Positions 21,818-33,654 of a DNA stretch of 64,000 bases are shown here, piece after piece; positions within the stretch are counted from its first letter, which is position 1; every line of letters begins with the position of its first letter. The notes beneath the pieces were generated by a model. The model saw only the letters and a list, made by a program, of their open reading frames with translations, had not been told where the DNA came from and searched no databases. The position numbers and the translations under genes were made by a program. The stretch is taken from NCBI GenBank assembly GCA_051530055.1, contig CM121342.1, forward strand, positions 2,108,001 through 2,172,000, given 5' to 3'. The DNA comes from Neoechinorhynchus agilis (Eukaryota; Acanthocephala).

Positions 21818-23689
21818 TTTCTAAAATGATTTTTTCTTTGTTGAAATTTCGCCTTATTTTGTAATGCATTACGCGCTCATGGGTAAAACCACATTTTCCG
21901 ACTTGGTAGAGCTGTTGTTTATTGTCCGGGAAAAGTCGATTAGACTCATGACTTGGCGCACGATGTAGTTCGTCGGCTCACAGAAACGGACATAAAACAA
22001 ACGAAAACTCGAGAATATCGTTTTAAAAAGATTCGAGCGGAGACCAACTTATGGTTTTGAATCGATTTATACCGTTTAGTTGATTCATCGGTAAACAAGG
22101 ATCTGATGATGACAAAGCTAAGAACATTCGTTTACGGGACGGAAACTTCTCATGTTGCAAATATATCCAGCAAAAGGCATCGATGCCAAGATTCAAGGTT
22201 ATACAACTATAAAAATTCTAACGAATAGTCGCGATTACGGCTATCTATCGAAAGCTTGCAAAATTATGCACCCGATTTGGTGTTTACAGCAGATTTTGCA
22301 TCTTCTACAGGTGGAATGAACTCTTACTGTCCTGCTTATAGTCTGTGGTTACCACCTATAAATCTACGACCACTTGGTTTGTGGGCGGCTCGTCATAGCT
22401 CTCACCACGCCGATTCCTAGGCATCATCTCTTTATCAAGGAAGCTATGGCACGGCACGGGAATCCGATGAAAAAAATATATGACTACCTACCGACAAACT
22501 TTTGAAAAACTAGCTGCCAATGTCTTAAAAGATTCATGCTCAGAATTGCTCGACTCACTGAGAGACGAAGGTTCCCTTGGGTCGTTCTTGAATAGTTACC
22601 GAACCATCATTACCACATTTGGCTTATCAACACAATGCGGGATTGTACCCAACGGGGCAACACGGCAAGCGTGGTAACAACGGCCCAATGGAGTGGCGCG
22701 GAATGATGGATATAATGAAAACTAAAAGATTGAATTATTGATATTGTTGCATCTTTAAAAAAAATAAATGCATAACATTTTTAAAAGAAAATTGTAAAAA
22801 TGACACTTCGATGGTACGAAGGTTATATCATTCGCACCAGAGGTCGTTCGATTCATCAGAGAACAAAGCAGAACGACGCGGTAGACACGAATGCAACGAT
22901 GGAAAGCAGACGACGATTTGGAAGGTACGAAAAAACAGAAGAATTTGTCGTCTATTTAATGATTTGGGGCCCGTTTAAATTTATATCGTCATTTTTTAAT
23001 CGAAAAAATAATTTGTGAAATCATCGGTTGAAAATTCTTCGGGTTTTCATTGTTTGCATGTGTTTGCGACTCGTGGAATGTCTCCAATAAATCACATATG
23101 CTACTACCGGGAGTATTTTCACCAAAATTATAATTTGTGAAATGTAGCCACAAAGTCTTTGTGATCGAAGTTTTTTTAGTTTTAGAGCAATTTTAGTCGC
23201 TTTCTAAGTTGTTACGTAAAAAATTGGTAGAAAGTTCAACATTGATGCGGCGGACAGCCTCAAGTTTCCTCTAATAGAAACTTACATTCGATTTTTGAAG
23301 CTGTTTCAGTCGCTTAACTCAGTTCATAAATCGCAGCGTAATCGGAAATAAGCAAAAACCGCTCCATTCAGAACGATCAATTGAAACCGTAACCAAAAAC
23401 GTTAAAAACCATTGCGTGAATTTTCTAAATAGCGCATAACAAACTGCTCCTCAAAGTAGTATCGCGGTTACATTTTGAACCGGTTCATCCAAGCACCGTT
23501 CCAAAAAATGTTTGCAGCGCGTAGTTTTGGTGTTGATAAAAATTGCGCTCAGCAAAAAAAGCTTTTTGAAAGATCCGGATCCTCCGGATGATAGAGGAGG
23601 AGGTGTGTATGTGAGACGGGAATCGGTCAATACGATCTCGCCGTTGTTTCCTCCATGTTGCGTGAATGTGAGACAGTTAGATCTTCCAT
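21818..23689. other. Unassigned region, possible exon remnants
   Basis: No recognised gene. A plus-strand stretch at about 22260-22410 is open and protein-like (NYAPDLVFTADFASSTGGM). Another at 22640-22735 reads GLYPTGQHGKRGNNGPM. Neither matches a family I know, and each is bounded by stops. Short ATG frames at 22480-22677 and 22800-23018 (65 and 72 codons) lack recognisable domains. The rest is AT-rich. Confidence 0.3.
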
Positions 23690-26330
23690 AGATCATTCCA
23701 CCTTTTTCCCTCCCACATTTCCCCTTCACAATCCATGAAAGGTTTCAAACGACTTACCAGAAAAGAAGACTATATTATCAAAATTGTCAAAGAAGAATCG
23801 GGAGACCGTACTTCCGCATTCCTGACCAAGTCATTCTTCTTTCCTAAAGGTTACGCTTCAAAAAAAACAACAATTTAAAAAGCTTTTTCAGCACCAAGTT
23901 TGCTTCTATGTTTGTCTTCTTTGACATATTGGGTAAAGAGTTATTCTTGAAAATGCTTAAAGAGCTACATATTAATTACGTTGATATGCCACGTAAAGTG
24001 ACATTCCTTATGTATAACCCCCCCCTGATCTTTCTCAGGAGGAATTTGCGGATATCCAAAAAAAATTCGGGATTTCTCCAATAAAATATGTATGAAAGGA
24101 CATGATAACTCTGAACCCAATGCCCTAACGTGCTCAGCTTCTCTAAATATCGCTGAAAAAAATCCGTGGCTCTGGACTAGGGATTAGATCGCACTGGGTC
24201 ACCTTTTCTGCCCTTAAAGAGTCAATTTATGACTTCAACCTTATTATATGTCAAAAATGCTCCCGCTGGGGTCACGTGGCTTCTAATTGCCCACATAAAG
24301 CTAGGTGCCTTCTATGTGCTGGAAGTCATACAAAAAAGAGTGTCAGGGAGAGTCGATAAAATGTGCAAATTGCTCAGAATCCCATCCGGCATTCGCCCGA
24401 GAAATGCAGATATACAAAAGAATACCTTGAAGTATCGCTATAGAGTTCCAGGCCAAACTTGGCCAAGACAAAATATCTCGCTAGCAGTACAACGGGGCAG
24501 TGCTGCCAGCGTGATGGCGACGGTCGAGGAAGGACAAAAGCTGGAATTCGGCGGGAGGTGGTGAATGTCCTTCAAACAGATTGTTTGAATTGTTAAAAAT
24601 ATATTATGTTTTTTTAAAAAACAGTTCAATTAACTAATATGTCTACTGCCACAAACATTTCGGACACTGTCCGAACCCCCATTTCTGAAATATTACAAAC
24701 TATTCAAAACATTCCCTGTATCCCTGATAGGGGGGAAAAGAGGCCCACCCCCCCCTTTCAGAATCAGATGACGACTCAAGTCAATGTAACCCATATAAAG
24801 ATCCCAAAAAGCAGAAGTTACCTACCCCGCAATGAATATAAATCAATATGACATTAGGAAATTCTCTTTTCGCACATACAACGCCTCAAGATCATATAGT
24901 CATCCCCCACACCTACTAATGAATATCTCTAACAAAATACCGAACCTTCTATGCTTTCAAGGAACCGGACCGTTATCATTATTGGATGATAACTGTTACG
25001 AAGGTTTTATAATCATCCTTCTGCTCCAAGAACCAACGCTTATATTGGCTTTTGTGGAGGCTTACAAATTTTTATAAAAAATAGATCTTGCTCCTAAACA
25101 CTTATTATCGATTAATAATGACCTCTGCTTAAAGCAAATAATACAGATTAATAATCCTTTTAACTCCTGTTACACGCAACTCCAGCCGCATTTCATAATC
25201 ATGTCTACATTCGCCCTCGATCTGTAAATAATTTCATTAAACAATACTCCTCCTTTTTAAAGTTCTGGAACCCAGACTTTATTATAGGAGATTTTAACTC
25301 TAATTTCTTATCATCTATAAGACCTTTATTCAACGATCATACCTTCCTTATTCCTCAATTCCCTTCATTTCATAACTTTTCACAGGGTAGACACTCTTTT
25401 ATTGATGGAGCGATCATTAGAAATAATGTCGCTCTGGATTTTGCCCCTATATTACAATTCCAATCCCAATTATTATTGGGTCATGATCTTATAATCTTTA
25501 GCTCATCGGGACCTAACTTAAAAGATTTTTTTACTTTTAACCAAGTTCACATCAATAATTTTAATAACTTCATATTAGAAGAGCTAAGTGCTAGTAGAAA
25601 TATTTCTTTATACTCTTAAATGACATTCTATTACGTGCGGCGAAGAAAACGCTGATAATCTCATCTTTCTTTAAACGATCTCAACTATCTAAAGAGGCAA
25701 AATTCTTCTATAAAGGGGCCATTCTTGCTAATCTTCGTGGCAATCGTGCATTACATGATAACTTCATAAAAGAGTTTTTCAAAGCCAAATTCTATGATCG
25801 AATCTTGAAAGATAAAGCGATCTATAAAAAAATTTTTCTCAAAAGTTCTGGTCTATAGTCTTAAATCGAAAACCGGTGAGCTGGGAAGCTAGAGCAGCGA
25901 ACTGGATAGGATCGGTATCATATCCATCCGTTATTGAACAGCTTTTAACATATCATACTTTTAGTGTATCTAATAATCTCCCCATCACCATTTTATCAAA
26001 CAAACATTTTAGATGGCACTTCAATTTAACGGATTTATTTTCAGCCTGCAAAAATAACTCCTCAAAAGCCTTTAATAAATTTTCAGTCTCCCCTAAAATC
26101 TTCACGGCAATACACGGATCAGTTTTTACTCTATTCCACTCTAAATTTTTATTATCTAAGCTAGACTTCAATGACCAGTAGTTTAAATTTAGGAGATTAT
26201 TGATTCGCTACTGTTAATGATATCTGTGATTTGTAATCAATTCGACCTATTGATTCAGTTTCGTCCTTTTTAAATGAACTTCGTCTTTTCCCCTCTTCAT
26301 TAATAAACTGAATGTTTCGTTATCTCGCGC
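23690..26330 (+). mobile_element. LINE-C: CCHC-gag / APE LINE, decayed, 3' truncated
   Basis: ORF1 traces run from about 23740 (EDYIIKIVKEESGD) to the zinc knuckles at about 24246-24400 (CQKCSRWGHVASNC, CLLCAGSHTKKS, then CANCSESHPAFA in a shifted frame). An RLE-LINE tail interrupts the region near 24455-24625, and the ORF1 tail resumes to about 24850. ORF2 has the endonuclease with FIIGDFNSN (about 25280) and LLGHDLIIF (about 25485), then a linker rich in AKKTLIISSFF. Stops and frame changes are frequent, and no RT catalytic box is seen. It belongs to the same broad group as LINE-A and LINE-B but is a distinct family. Confidence 0.72.
24455..24625 (+). mobile_element. RLE-LINE 3' tail nested in LINE-C
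   Basis: The plus strand reads RQNISLAVQRGSAASVMAT then VEEGQKLEFGGRW, nearly identical to the C-terminus of the 46255-48947 copy (RQNISLAVQRGNASSVMVT). The family 3' end follows (TTGAATTG, then TTAAAAATATATTATG) and a T/A run. It is a severely 5'-truncated insertion of about 165 bp in LINE-C, and the only piece of the family on the plus strand. Confidence 0.75.
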
Positions 26331-26687
26331 TTGTAGCCGAGAAATTGTCGATTTTTTCGTCGACTCACCATGATGGACATCGATATAACCGAATGCATCC
26401 TCGGAATTTTAGCAACAATATCGAAATATTCATTCAGAGTGAATTCACCATTTTAAATCAACTCGCTTGAGACCCAGATTCAACTCGGACCGGTGTGTAT
26501 ATTTGGAACTGAACTCATTTTTATTGGTTTTACTTTGTGACTTAAACAAGTTGTTGGGGATGTGATATTTCCTTATGAAGAACGGAGTTGGCGCACGCAA
26601 CTTTAATATTAATTTACATTTGTTCATGCGATTGTTCTTGGTTTAAATTGGGTAAATGTCTAATTCGTTTATTTTACAATTTCGTTT

Positions 26688-27215
26688 TCATTGCTGTAAA
26701 CATCCCGACGTTGCCTGTATACTGGCAGCGTTCCCCCGCTGTATCGCAATTGCGATTCGTTGAGTGAGGAAATTTCTGGAGCGCGGTTCCCCCGTCATCC
26801 TTTTCGTCCTTCGTCCCAAATCGTCGAGGAGAGTGAGCGATAATGGTCCCAAGGCTCCATACGTTTCCACGGCAAAAGGGACGAAATGGTAATTCCTTAG
26901 GAGCTCTCTATATTTTGAACGCTTTCGTTCCTCAGCTACGACCGCTGAACCTTCAGGGTTCTTTTTTGAAAAGGGAAAATTACTGGGGGCAAGCGTGTCC
27001 ACACAAGTCGCATCCCATAAAAGCGGTTTTCCCTCCCGCCATGGAAAAACCGGGACACCGTCAGGTCGCTTGCTGTCTAGGTGGCATAAATTACTTGGCT
27101 CTAGAATATTAGGCACGTGAACGGAATCTAGGGCTCTACTCAAAATTGAGTTCAACTCTGCGTGTCTTGGAAACCACCCTCTGGACATTTTACAGCAGAG
27201 GCCGTGTCTGTTGCT
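26688..27215 (-). mobile_element. RLE-LINE fragment (nuclease-like domain and C-terminus)
   Basis: The minus-strand frame reads FPRHAELNSILSRAL, KRPDGVPVFPW, LLWDATCVDTLAPSN, YHFVPFAVETYGALG and AIAIQRGNAAS. All late motifs of the family are present and in frame for 166 codons. The RT part is missing (5' truncation). Confidence 0.8.
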
Positions 27216-27644
27216 GACTGAAATGTTGTTCTCGTTTCAAATACTCATTAGTGGAAAAACGCTAGGTTGATGAACTCCAATGCTCAGCAGGTTTCGCGGC
27301 GTGGTTACTGTAACATTTAACGCTCAGATATTGCCTCTTGTTTGCATCCTTAGTTTTGAATAGTGTTTTAGAGGTAAAATATGCATCTTGATTTGAAAGT
27401 ATCGCTCTATTTTATGTGTTATTTTAATAAAAACGAGCGAAAATGTTTTCTAAATCCATGAGTTGAGAGAAGCAGATTAGAGCGCACCTCTTGTGAAACG
27501 TATGAAGTTTTGGGAAAGGTTCGAAAAAAATTGCAAAAGTTTGGGTATGCGTAGGTGATCATTGGTAGGATGGCTGATATATATTAGTACTTAAGATCTT
27601 TGGATGATAATCCAAGGAATCGCAGGCGCTTAGGAATATAGAGC

Positions 27645-29995
27645 TTAATAGAACCTTTGTGCAACAAAATAGATACCAAGGATACGAACATAGGAGACAC
27701 GGTTGATAGGGAAAGTTAGAAGCGGTTGATCAGAAGAGCTATTTATAATAATAACACGACGGCGGATTAGCGATTTGGAAATGTTGCAAAATGCGGGGTA
27801 ACCGTAGGTGAGGGATGCTTGAGGGCGAGAGTGATGTGCGAGTCCCATTTCAAATTTGATTGAAATTGGATACCCAGAATTCTTAGGGAGGTTACTCGTA
27901 GGATGCCACTTAGAAGCTGAGGGGATGATGTGGTGTTGCGGGAGAAGGTGATCATTTCGAAGCATTTAGAGAAATTCAGATGGAGTTTGCGATTGGTGCA
28001 GAAATCTTTTATGTGTGTGATTTCTTTAGAGGTTAAAGAAAGGGAGAGGTGGGGTGGTGAATGGGTGATGATAGTGATATCGTCGGCGCTTAAGAAGAAT
28101 TTAGAGTGAGAGGAGAAAGGTTTGAGGTTGTTTAGAAAAGTATTAAAGAGAAGCGGTGACAGCACAGCACCTTGAGGTGCGCTTTTGGAGAGGGATAGGC
28201 TGATAGAAAGGGTAGAACCGCAGTAAATGTATTGTGTGCAATTGTGAAGACAAGATTCGAGCCAGCGGATCTGCCACAAGTTGAGACCAAAATCGGAGCA
28301 GGCCCGGAGAATAAGTGAATGGTCCACTGAGTCGAAAGCTTTTAATAAATCAAGTTGAATGAGACGGGTGACTTGGGAGGGATTATTGTCGAGGTTACGT
28401 AGAAGCGTGTCATAAATGCAAAGTAGGGCATCGGTTGCGGAATATCTGGATCGGAAGCTAAATTGTAGGGGCGATAACTTTTCGTGGAGAAGTGAAAGAG
28501 GGCGAGATTTAAAACATTTTTCGGTGATTTTTGAAAGAGAGGGTAGAATGGAAATTGGGCGGAATGATTCGGCCGAAATAGAATGCGTTTTTTTGGAACG
28601 AGTATAACTGTGGCAGTTTTCAGGCAACAGGGGTAGATGCCATATAAAAAGCTGAGGTTTATAATGTGGGTAATAGGGTCGAGAATTTTGGGGATGATGC
28701 AGCGAAGAGCCCACTTTGGGATTTCGGATTGAGAGGACGAATTTTTAGGTAATTTCATGAGATACTTTAGTACTTAATGACGAGACTGAGGGTAGTAACG
28801 GCCGGTTGACAAAATTTTCAAAGATTGTGTGGAGACTGATGTTGAGCAGCGAATGCAAATTGAGTCAGGGCAGAGGTTCTGATTAATGGAATCTAGAGCC
28901 TATTTTAATTCAGCGGAGGACAAATTAGGGTAGGGATCCGGGTGGCGTAGACCAAGAGAGTCCTTAACGGCTCCCCACCATGTTGACCTGCCACCTGATC
29001 GAATTTTAGAGGAAGGAAGTTTTTGAGGCGATAAGTATTTTGTTAGTAAGTGCTTTTCGTAAACGGGGAGAGTTTGGGGGCCATAGAAGCTTGTTTTTGA
29101 AGAAGTTTCAGAATGGGAGTTATCCATCGAGGGTCGCGGTTGGAGATCTTAATGAACTTCTTGGGAATTGCCGAAGTTAGGGAATTTTCTATGTTTGAGG
29201 TTAGGGAGGACACAGCCAAGGAAGGGTCATTTGTGTTGTCAGAGTGGAATGTGCGGATGTTAGAGTTGAATAATTTTATAAAATTTTGGATGTGATGATC
29301 ACGTTTATCCCAGACGGGTAAACGGGAAGAGTTCATGCGCTGAGGTGGGTGTAGGGAGTGATAATGGCAGAAGAATGGTCAGAGTTCGCGGGCGGAGGGA
29401 GTTTAGAGACGGATGAGTAGGCGTCGATATTTGTGGACACTTTGTCAAGGTGAGTGTCAAGACGAGTTAGGAAGTCAATAAGTTGATGCAACTCGGAGAA
29501 GGGTAGAAGAATAAATAGATTATTGAAGTCCCCTGCAATTAGGAAATGGTGCGAATTTGTGGAGTTTATGAACTCCATCATAAAGTCAATTTGGAGCTAA
29601 GACTCAGGTCGAGAGGCCGGAGGACGATAGACGCCAGCAATGGTGAATTCCCTAAGGCCATTTCTCAGAGGAGCTATGAAATGGACTGCGATGAGTTCTA
29701 AATCGGGATTTTGAAGGGGGCCTGTGAGCGATAAAGAGTAAGGTAACGGTTGCCGTACGTAAATTGAAACGCCTCTCCTTGGCGGTCATCACGAATTCTA
29801 TGGAAGGAAGAGTACCGGGAAGGATGGCTGAATCACTGTTGAAGGGGGTAAGCCACGTTTCTATTAAGATGACTAATTCGACTTTTGAGGTAGATGAAAT
29901 TAGTGAAATTTCATCTAGTTTAGGAAGGAGGCTACGAGTATTGGAGTAGAAAACGGTGGGGAAGGGAATTTTTGATTTCGGGAAATCGGGGGCGG
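27645..29995 (-). mobile_element. LINE-D: Jockey/CR1-like LINE (endonuclease and RT)
   Basis: Minus-strand order: an endonuclease remnant from about 29990, with FLIAGDFNN (about 29530) and NSDHSSAII (about 29380); a linker with RDPRWITPILK; then the RT: FRPISILPSLSKITEK, LIQLDLLKAFDSVDHSLIL, SAPQGAVLSPLLFN, FLSADDITII (an F.ADD box with Ser) and LRILGIQFQ. The layout fits Jockey/CR1 clade ORF2. It is broken into at least four frames by indels. No ORF1 is attached because LINE-E abuts its 5' end. Confidence 0.78.
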
Positions 29996-32040
29996 AGGTG
30001 AGAGAGATTGGTGCTGCTTTGTTCGTTGCTCGGGAAATCGGGAGCGGAGGAATCGGGGTACAATTTCGAAGTTCTTGGTTAGGTTAAGGGTAAGACATTT
30101 AGGGGAGCAAAATGCTTGAACGTGACAAATCTCGTTAGAAGTATTTGAGAGTGAGAGGGGAGCCGGTGCACGCGTAATGATTGTAAGATCATCAGCATAC
30201 AAGAAGTATTCTGATTTATGGCATACCTTCCTCGGCGTTTTAGTTTTCCTTCTTGGTATGAAGCCACAACGATCTCTTATATCAGAGAAGTAATTGAATC
30301 ACTTAGACTGATGCAGAAGTATTTTGAATAAGAAGAGGATGGATTAAGATCGCTCAGGAAAATGTTTAAAAGAATAGCGGAGAGAATAGTCTCTCGGGAG
30401 AACTCCTTCGTGGATTGTTAAGGTGTTGCAGGCGATGCTCCCTATTTTGATAAATTGTAATCTATTGTTTAGAAAGGAACATCAACAGTTTGATTTGCCG
30501 GGCGGCAAAAACAAATTTAGAACATGTATCAAGGAGAAGATTGTGATCGACAAAATCAGCTGTAGAAGCTGAGTACGCCGGCGTAGATCTGGAAGGGTTT
30601 GATGTTTTGTTTGTGTTCGAGTGAGAGTCACAAAATAGCACATTGATAGAGTTTAGTGTAGCAATTATTTCGGAGTTTCATAGGTTCGAGAAAGGTTTTC
30701 GTCTTTCTATACCTAGGGCACTTTTCTTGTTTTTCCACCAGAGGTGAGTAAGAGATGAGGCGAGTTTATGTGCAAGAAAGGTCTTCTGCAGGTTGAGAAC
30801 GCGATAAGTAAAAGAGGATTGAAGGAGGGGGGAAATCCGGATTGCTTGTGTGGCATACTTTATTCACCCTTATTTTGAACATTTTCAAGAAAGGGAACAT
30901 TCAAGGTGAGTCTCGATTGGAAAGGCGACTGGTTTTGCCAGATAAGAGTATATTAGTTAGAGAAAGCATAACCTCGGAGGGGTTCGGGTGAAAATAGATT
31001 TTCTGTGTGAAGAGAGATTACGCGAGACCAATTTGGTAAATGCGAATGTGTTGAACTCCCTTAGCCCAGACCGTAAAGTGGGATAACCGGAGACTGAGGA
31101 GGAGCGGAGGGAGAGGATTATTGCGCAATGGTCTGAGGATGAGATTGGAGGTACTTTTTTAGCAGCCTTGTATCTGTGGATTTTAGTAAAGATTCTATCT
31201 AGATGTGAGTTGTGGCGGGTAGAAAATTTTACTAACTGGGCGCAGTCACGGTGTTATATAGGTGGAATCGGAGGAAGGAACGAAATACAACAGCAACAAA
31301 TTAAACCAACCAAAATCAAATAAATAAAAATCAACTAACGGACCAGAAACAATTCTACCACGGAAACGAAACAACGTTCAAGATCTATTTGGTCATCAAA
31401 ATTTAAATTATCATGAACTGGAGCAAAGACTAAACCTCATAACCTAACAATCTCTAATGCGCATTAGTGCTCGGAGGACCCAAAGATACATGAGTCCTTT
31501 GCTTTGTTAACTAACAAATAAACGTGTTATTATTGACATCACCAAGAATGATTAGATATTAAAGACCAAGAGAGTAATTATCCGTTATCAGTGCATCAAT
31601 CTCCTGCGATGCCATTTGTAGATTGGGTGAGGGAGGACGATAGTTACTGATAATAGTAAAATTTCGGCTGCTTGAGCGCGTTATGTAGATGTGCTCTAAT
31701 TATGGTGATTGGTATGGAGCTGAGTGGGAGAGGGAGTAAGGGAGGTCGGACCGAATGAAAATGGAGACCGCCTCCTACGCAATCGTCTCTGTAAGAGTGA
31801 AAAGAAGTGTAGCCAGGGATCAAGGCCATGTCGAATTTTGAGGAGCGCAGCCATGTTTCCACAATGATCAATATGTTTGCGTTGGTGGTAGTGGCTAAAA
31901 GCGAAAGATGATCTATTTTAGGTAACAGAATTCTTATGATAGTGAAAAGAATGGAGGGAAAGCTATGGACTATTCCCTGAATCTCTTTCGTTAATGCAAC
32001 TAAAACTTCGATCGTATGTCGTAGTTTAGGGAGCATTTGC
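29996..32040 (-). mobile_element. LINE-E: second Jockey/CR1-like LINE, head-to-tail with LINE-D
   Basis: The minus strand starts with the endonuclease N-terminus at about 32036-31644 (NANILIIVETWLRSSKFDM, then ALIPGYTSFHSYRDDCVGG). It continues through heavily decayed sequence to an RT box, YADDLTIITRAPAPLSL, at about 30200. There it fuses, within one open frame, to endonuclease sequence of LINE-D at about 29995. Both elements are one family in the same orientation, giving a tandem pair with the upstream unit truncated inside the RT. Confidence 0.7.
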
Positions 32041-32150
32041 CATCAACATCCCCGTTTTATGATTGCGAAAATCTGGCCTATGTTTCATAAGAACATTTCT
32101 ACAAAAATAAACTTATAGTTCTATCCAATTGTTCCTTAGAGTGGACGTGC

Positions 32151-32285
32151 ATTCTCAAAGGCGAATTGTAACACACTCGAGTTTTATTGAAATCAATCTA
32201 TGCTTGAGAAGGAGGCTGAGGCCTTGAAAATTCGCAAGATTGATTTCAATAAAACTCGAGTGTGTTACAATTCGCCATTGAGAAT
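32151..32285. repeat. Near-perfect 49-bp inverted repeat hairpin
   Basis: Left arm 32151-32199 and right arm 32237-32285 are reverse complements with one mismatch, separated by a 37-nt loop. A 13-bp direct repeat (AATAAACTTATAG) occurs at 32106-32118 and 32283-32295, bracketing the structure. This suggests a small foldback transposon with a long target duplication, or a local inverted duplication. No protein is encoded. Confidence 0.9.
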
Positions 32286-32295
32286 AAACTTATAG

Positions 32296-33359
32296 CTACG
32301 TGAAGATCAAATGGATTGGAACAGAATATCCGCCGCTGTATTTATAGTTGAAAAACGGTCGAAAATTTGGCGAGAATGAATGAAGAGAGACTGCCGAAAC
32401 AAATCATAATGTGCACAATTCGAAAAATCAATCCAGAAGAGCTTCAAAGAAGAGATTTGAAGACCAAGCAAAAAATCATGAAAAACCGGAAACAAAACGC
32501 CACCAAACTCCTTAGAAAAGAACGATGTTCCAACTGGTGAAATCTTGTCATGTATTCAATTCTCATGATGTCCGACTTCAGCCATGGAAAATTTCACTAA
32601 ATAGTCTGGACGAATCCTATGCCGAAAGGAATTGTAGAACGAGCAAGCAAAAAATGAGATTAAATGGACTATAAATGATAAGCGTAAAAACTTATGATCT
32701 TTATTTTCCATAAAAACGACTAACGCTCGAATTTTCAATATTAGTTTGCCAAATGCTCTAAGTACAAATGAAAACGCTTGTATAAGTCGGTAAAATTCCT
32801 TGAGCGTAATTGAGGAAACTTGATCTTCACTGAACTTGTGGTATAAAGGAGTTGAGTGGGGCTTTAAAATCTCGTTCAACTTTTGTTCAAAACAATTCGG
32901 ATTACATCACAATGCATTGCCGCCATCAAACACCTTGCACTAAACCATTTGGCCAAGAGCTTGTTGAAAACAACGACGACGTCATCCCGAACAAGGTCAA
33001 TGTTTTTGTTTTCAAATTTGGAAACGTCAGCGTCAAAACCGACCTTACCTTTCCAAAGATCCGCTTAATCATTGAAGGTCGATTTAGCTTTCTCGGATTT
33101 TTTGGATTATTATCTTTGAGGGAAAAGAAACTTTCTTTTTCTTAGTTATACCATCGCTCGTATTTACTAATTTATTTTCTCGATATTTCACCTTTCGGAT
33201 AATTCCGACATTTCCTCAAAGTTCGCCATCTAAAACACGCAAATTATAGCGTTATCCTATGGACTGTTTATCGTCGGGCAACGAAGAATTACCCCAAGTG
33301 CTTGATACCGGGGAAATAAATTAGTGGAAAAAAACGAAAAAAATCCGATATGGCAAAAC
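32296..33359. other. No recognised gene; possible Penelope-end repeat at 33170-33290
   Basis: Open frames up to about 105 codons on both strands (e.g. 32556-32879 minus, 32852-33145 plus) have no recognised domain, and the minus one lacks an ATG. Around 33220-33280, ATCTAAAACAC and GTTATCCTATGGACTG resemble 18628-18690 beside the Penelope copy 2 end, so a small related repeat may lie here. Confidence 0.35.
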
Positions 33360-33654
33360 TAAGAAAAAGAAAGTCTCTCGAATACGTCGTCTTCCCTTGA
33401 CAAACGCAACCGACGAACACGCCGTTTCGTACGTAACGGTTGCGTAGCACACAACGTACACGAACGCAACTAGATTCTTTTGGCGTCAGTCGTGATGTGT
33501 GACGTCCGGAACCGTGGAATGTACGCGTCTTACGTCACAATGACGATTGGGAAACGCACGCGCTCGAAAAGCTAGGCGAGCTCGCGCGGGTTTTCGCATA
33601 TGCGGGAAGCCTCCGTCATCATAACCGATCTTCCTACAGATTCCAGAAGTATTA
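33360..33654 (+). promoter_or_regulatory. CpG-rich presumed promoter of the PIAS gene with CRE-like sites
   Basis: This 295-bp block is visibly richer in CG dinucleotides than its AT-rich surroundings. It contains CRE/ATF-like sites TGACGTCC (33500-33507) and TACGTCAC (33531-33538), plus GGCGTCAG near 33482. It lies directly upstream of the probable first coding exon of the PIAS gene (ATG 33655). I infer a housekeeping-type promoter. Confidence 0.45.

Noticed and set aside
32556-32879. Possible membrane receptor-like ORF on the minus strand
   Set aside because: No ATG start, no recognisable family and only weak hydrophobicity.
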